64,000 nt of DNA. Origin: Apoderus coryli. Its lineage: Eukaryota > Arthropoda > Insecta > Coleoptera > Attelabidae. The position numbers were made by a program, and so were the translations under genes. The notes under the pieces were generated by a model, which ran no database searches, was not told the DNA's origin, and saw only the letters and a program-made list of their open reading frames with translations. This document shows, in pieces, positions 60,401 to 64,000 of the stretch. The stretch spans positions 1 through 64,000 of the forward strand of contig CAJVRQ020000093.1 of assembly GCA_911728435.2 (NCBI GenBank), in the 5' to 3' direction. Every line of letters begins with the position of its first letter. The stretch's first letter is position 1.

Positions 60401-63400
60401 AGCAATTAAAAGTAAATTTTATTAGTCTAAAGAAAGTAGATTAAGCATAAAAAAGCAAATTAGAACGATTTAGCGCGTTTTGTTACTAAAATTTTGTTAT
60501 TTAGAATTGAACTTTTCAAATGGCTCCCAAAAAGCTGTTTTCTCACTTAGAATTTAAAAGTAAATTTTATTAGTGAAAGTAAGTTAGATTAAGCGTAAAT
60601 AAGCAATTTACAACGAATTAGCGCGTTTTGTTACTAAAATTTTGTTATTTAGAATTAAACGTTCAAATGGCTCCCAAAAAGCTGTTTTTTCACTTAGAAT
60701 TTAAAAGTAAATTTTATTAGTGAACATAAGTTAGATTAAGCGTAAATAAGCAATTTAGAACGAATTAGCGCATTTTGTTACTAAAATTTTGTTATTTAGA
60801 ATTAAACGTTCAAATGGCTCCCAAAAAGCTGTTTTCTCACTTAGAATGTAAAAGTAAATTTTATTAGTCAAAAGAAATTAGATTAAGCATAAAAAAGCAA
60901 ATTTGAACGAATTAGAGAGTTTTGTTACTAAAATTTTGTTATTTAGAATTAAACGTTCAAATGGCTGCCAAAAAGCTGTTGTCTCACTTAGAATTTAAAA
61001 GTAAATTTTATTAGTCAAAAGAAATTAGATTAAGCATAAAAAAGCAAATTAGAACGATTTAGCGCGTTTTGTTACTAAAATTTTGTTATTTAGAATTAAA
61101 CTTTTCAAATGGCTCCCAAAAAGCTGTTTTCTCACTTAGAATTTAAAAGTAAATTTTATTAGTGAAAATAAGTTAGATTAAGCGTAAATAAGCAATTTAG
61201 AACGAATTAGCGCGTTTTGTTACTAAAATATTGTTATTTAGAATTAAACGTTTCAAATGGCTCCCAAAAAGCTGTTTTCTCACTTAGAAATTAAAAGTAA
61301 ATTTGATTAGTCTAAAGAAATTAGATTAAGCATAAAAAAGCAAATTAGAACGATTTAGCGCGTTTTGTTACTAAAATTTTGTTATTTAGAATTAAACTTT
61401 TCAAATGGCTCCCAAAAAGCTGTTTTCTCACTTAGAATTTAAAAGTAAATTTTATTAGTGAAAATAAGTTAGATTAAGCGTAAATAAGCAATTTAGAACG
61501 AATTAGCGCGTTTTTTTACTAAAATATTGTTATTTAGAATTATACGTTTCAAATGGCTCCCAAAAAGCTGTTTTCTCACTTAGAATTTAAAAGTAAATTT
61601 TATTAGTGAAAATAAGTTAGATTAAGCGTAAATAAGCAATTTAGAACGAATTAGCGCATTTTGTTACTAAAATTTTGTTATTAGAATTAAACGTTCAAAT
61701 GGCTCCCAAAAAGCTGTTTTCTCACTTAGAATGTAAAAGTAAATTTTATTAGTCAAAAGAAGTTAGATTAAGCATAAAAAAGCAAATTTGAACGAATTAG
61801 AGAGTTTTGTTACTAAAATTTTGTTATTTAGAATTAAACGTTCAAATGGCTGCCAAAAAGCTGTTGTCTCACTTAGAATTTAAAAGTAAATTTTATTAGT
61901 GAAAATAAGTTAGATTAAGCGTAAATAAGCAATTTAGAACGAATTAGAGCGTTTTGTTACTAAAATATTGTTATTTAGAATTAAACTTTTCAAATGGCTC
62001 CCAAAAAGCTGTTTTCTCCCTTAGAATTTAAAAGTAAATTTTATTAGTGAAAATAAGTTAGATTATGCGTAAATAAGCAATTTAGAACGAATTAGCGCGT
62101 TTTGTTACTAAAATTTTGTTATTTAGAATTAAACGTTCAAATGGCTCCCAAAAAGCTGTTTTCTCATTTAGAATTTAAAAGTAAATTTTATTAGTGAAAA
62201 TAAGTTAGATTAATCGTAAATAAGCATATTAGAACGAATTAGAGCGTTTTGTTACTAAAATATTGTTATTTAGAATTAAACGTTTCAAATGGCTCCCAAA
62301 AAGCTGTTTTCTCACTTAGCAATTAAAAGTAAATTTTATTAGTCTAAAGAAAGTAGAGTAAGCATAAAAAAGCAAATTAGAACGATTTAGCGCGTTTTGT
62401 TACTAAAATTTTGTTATTTAGAATTGAACTTTTCAAATGGCTCCCAAAAAGCTGTTTTCTCACTTAGAATTTAAAAGTAAATTTTATTAGTGAAAATAAG
62501 TTAGATTAAGCGTAAATAAGCAATTTAGAACGAATTAGCGCGTTTTGTTACTAAAATATTGTTATTTAGAATTAAATGTTTCAAATGGCTCCCAAAAAGC
62601 TGTTTTCTCACTTAGAATTTAAAAGTAAATTTTATTAGTGAAAATAAGTTAGATTAAGCGTAAATAAGCAATTTAGAACGAATTAGCGCATTTTGTTACT
62701 AAAATTTTGTTATTAGAATTAAACGTTCAAATGGCTCCCAAAAAGCTGTTTTCTCACTTAGAATGTAAAAGTAAATTTTATTAGTCAAAAGAAGTTAGAT
62801 TAAGCATAAAAAAGCAAATTTGAACGAATTAGAGAGTTTTGTTACTAAAATTTTGTTATTTAGAATTAAACGTTCAAATGGCTGCCAAAAAGCTGTTGTC
62901 TCACTTAGAATTTAAAAGTAAATTTTATTAGTGAAAATAAGTTAGATTAAGCGTAAATAAGCAATTTAGAACGAATTAGAGCGTTTTGTTACTAAAATAT
63001 TGTTATTTAGAATTAAACGTTTCAAATGGCTCCCAAAAAGCTGTTTTCTCACTTAGAAATTAAAAGTAAATTTTATTAGTCTAAAGAAAGTAGATTAAGC
63101 ATAAAAAAGCAAATTAGAACGATTTAGCGCGTTTTGTTACTAAAATTTTGTTATTTAGAATTGAACTTTTCAAATGGCTCCCAAAAAGCTGTTTTCTCAC
63201 TTAGAATTTAAAAGTAAATTTTATTAGTGAAAATAAGTTAGATTAAGCGTAAATAAGCAATTTACAACGAATTAGCGCGTTTTGTTACTAAAATTTTGTT
63301 ATTTAGAATTAAACGTTCAAATGGCTCCCAAAAAGCTGTTTTCTCACTTAGAATTTAAAAGTAAATTTTATTAGTGAAAATAAGTTAGATTAAGCGTAAA

Positions 63401-64000
63401 TAAGCAATTTAGAACGAATTAGCGCATTTTGTTACTAAAATTTTGTTATTTAGAATTAAACGTTCAAATGGCTGCCAAAAAGCTGTTGTCTCACTTAGAA
63501 TTTAAAAGTAAATTTTATTAGTCAAAAGAAATTAGACTAAGCATAAAAAAGCAAATTAAAACGAATTAGAGCGTTTTGTTACTAAAATTTTGTTATTTAG
63601 AATTAAACTTTTCAAATGGCTCCCAAAATGCTGTTTTCTCACTTAGAAATTAAAAGTAAATTTTATTAGTCTAAAGAAAGTAGATTAAGCATAAAAAAGC
63701 AAATTAGAACGATTTAGCGCGTTTTGTTACTAAAATTTTGTTATTTAGAATTGAACTTTTCAAATGGCTCCCAAAAAGCTGTTTTCTCACTTAGAATTTA
63801 AAAGTAAATTTTATTAGTGAAAATAAGTTAGATTAAGCGTAAATAAGCAATTTACAACGAATTAGCGCGTTTTGTTACTAAAATTTTGTTATTTAGAATT
63901 AAACGTTCAAATGGCTCCCAAAAAGCTGTTTTCTCACTTAGAATTTAAAAGTAAATTTTATTAGTCAAAAGAAATTAGATTAAGCATAAAAAAGCAAATT
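57444..64000 (+). repeat. 148-bp satellite array, right block
   Basis: About 44 monomers in the same orientation as the rest, running off the window end. The first monomer after the element is unusually diverged (atttagttgtttagtattaaacg near 57536). Diagnostic variants gaatgtaaaag, aaatttgaacg, agagagttttg, gttgtctcac, tttacaacg and gaattgaactttt are shared with 46-49 kb. No other gene or element is visible. Confidence 0.96.
60101..62500 (+). repeat. 13-monomer repeat (1917 bp offset) with an inner 7-monomer repeat (1032 bp offset)
   Basis: The marks tctcccttagaat (cccttagaat at 60101 and 62018) and taatcgtaaataagcatatt (60294 and 62211) recur at 1917 bp, together with cacttagcaatt and gaaagtaga. 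A second, overlapping duplication moves a monomer with ttgttattagaatt and gaagttagattaag from about 61681 to 62713, a step of 1032 bp or seven monomers. Confidence 0.8.

Noticed and set aside
1..64000. CRISPR array
   Set aside because: The whole 148-bp unit is repeated with no unique spacers and no cas genes, and the retrotransposon indicates a eukaryote.
1..64000. CENP-B box or telomere-like repeats in the satellite
   Set aside because: No TTCG...CGGG pattern recurs in the monomer and no TTAGG-type tandem runs occur. The many ttaga words are dispersed, not tandem.

Overview
This window is almost entirely one tandem satellite DNA array, interrupted once by a complete BEL/Pao-type LTR retrotransposon (51413-57438) and once by a run of exactly 500 N (45593-46092). 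The satellite monomer is about 148 bp (147 bp in a common one-base-shorter form) and about 24% GC by hand count of a typical monomer. From array length I estimate 385-390 monomers in this window. All read in the same orientation. No single-copy host gene, tRNA, rRNA, CRISPR array or telomeric repeat is visible. The BEL/Pao element, its eukaryotic tRNA primer site and the megabase-style satellite organisation point to an animal genome, most likely an arthropod with an AT-rich genome. The species cannot be named from this sequence. The monomer length, close to one nucleosome, and the layered higher-order repeats fit pericentromeric or centromeric heterochromatin, but that is inference.

Layout. 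1-45592: left array. It contains nested higher-order repeats (HORs): 12/13-monomer units at 1-3694, 11- and 15-monomer units at 6.6-11.5 kb, a 15-monomer unit of 2180 bp at 12.0-16 kb, and duplications offset by about 4.45, 7.2-8.0 and 4.6 kb further right. From 26.6 to 44.7 kb the array is marked by 15 monomers with a private 34-bp internal duplication. 45593-46092: assembly gap. 46093-51412: array continued, with a different set of diagnostic variants and a double fold-back at 49933-50005. 51413-57438: the retrotransposon. 57444-64000: array continued, sharing its variants with the 46-49 kb segment.

The retrotransposon is structurally perfect: two 192-bp LTRs that look identical by eye, a TGTT...AACA terminal inverted repeat, a 5-bp target-site duplication (ctcac), a 19-nt primer binding site complementary to the 3' end of tRNA-Tyr, one uninterrupted 1756-codon Gag-Pol frame with every catalytic residue in place, and a purine-rich tract before the 3' LTR. 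Gag packages the RNA. Protease cuts the polyprotein. Reverse transcriptase/RNase H copies the RNA from the tRNA primer, and integrase inserts the product. There is no env. The insertion is evidently young and may still be mobile. I see no sign of a new enzymatic system. The most unusual content is the multi-scale evolution of the satellite.
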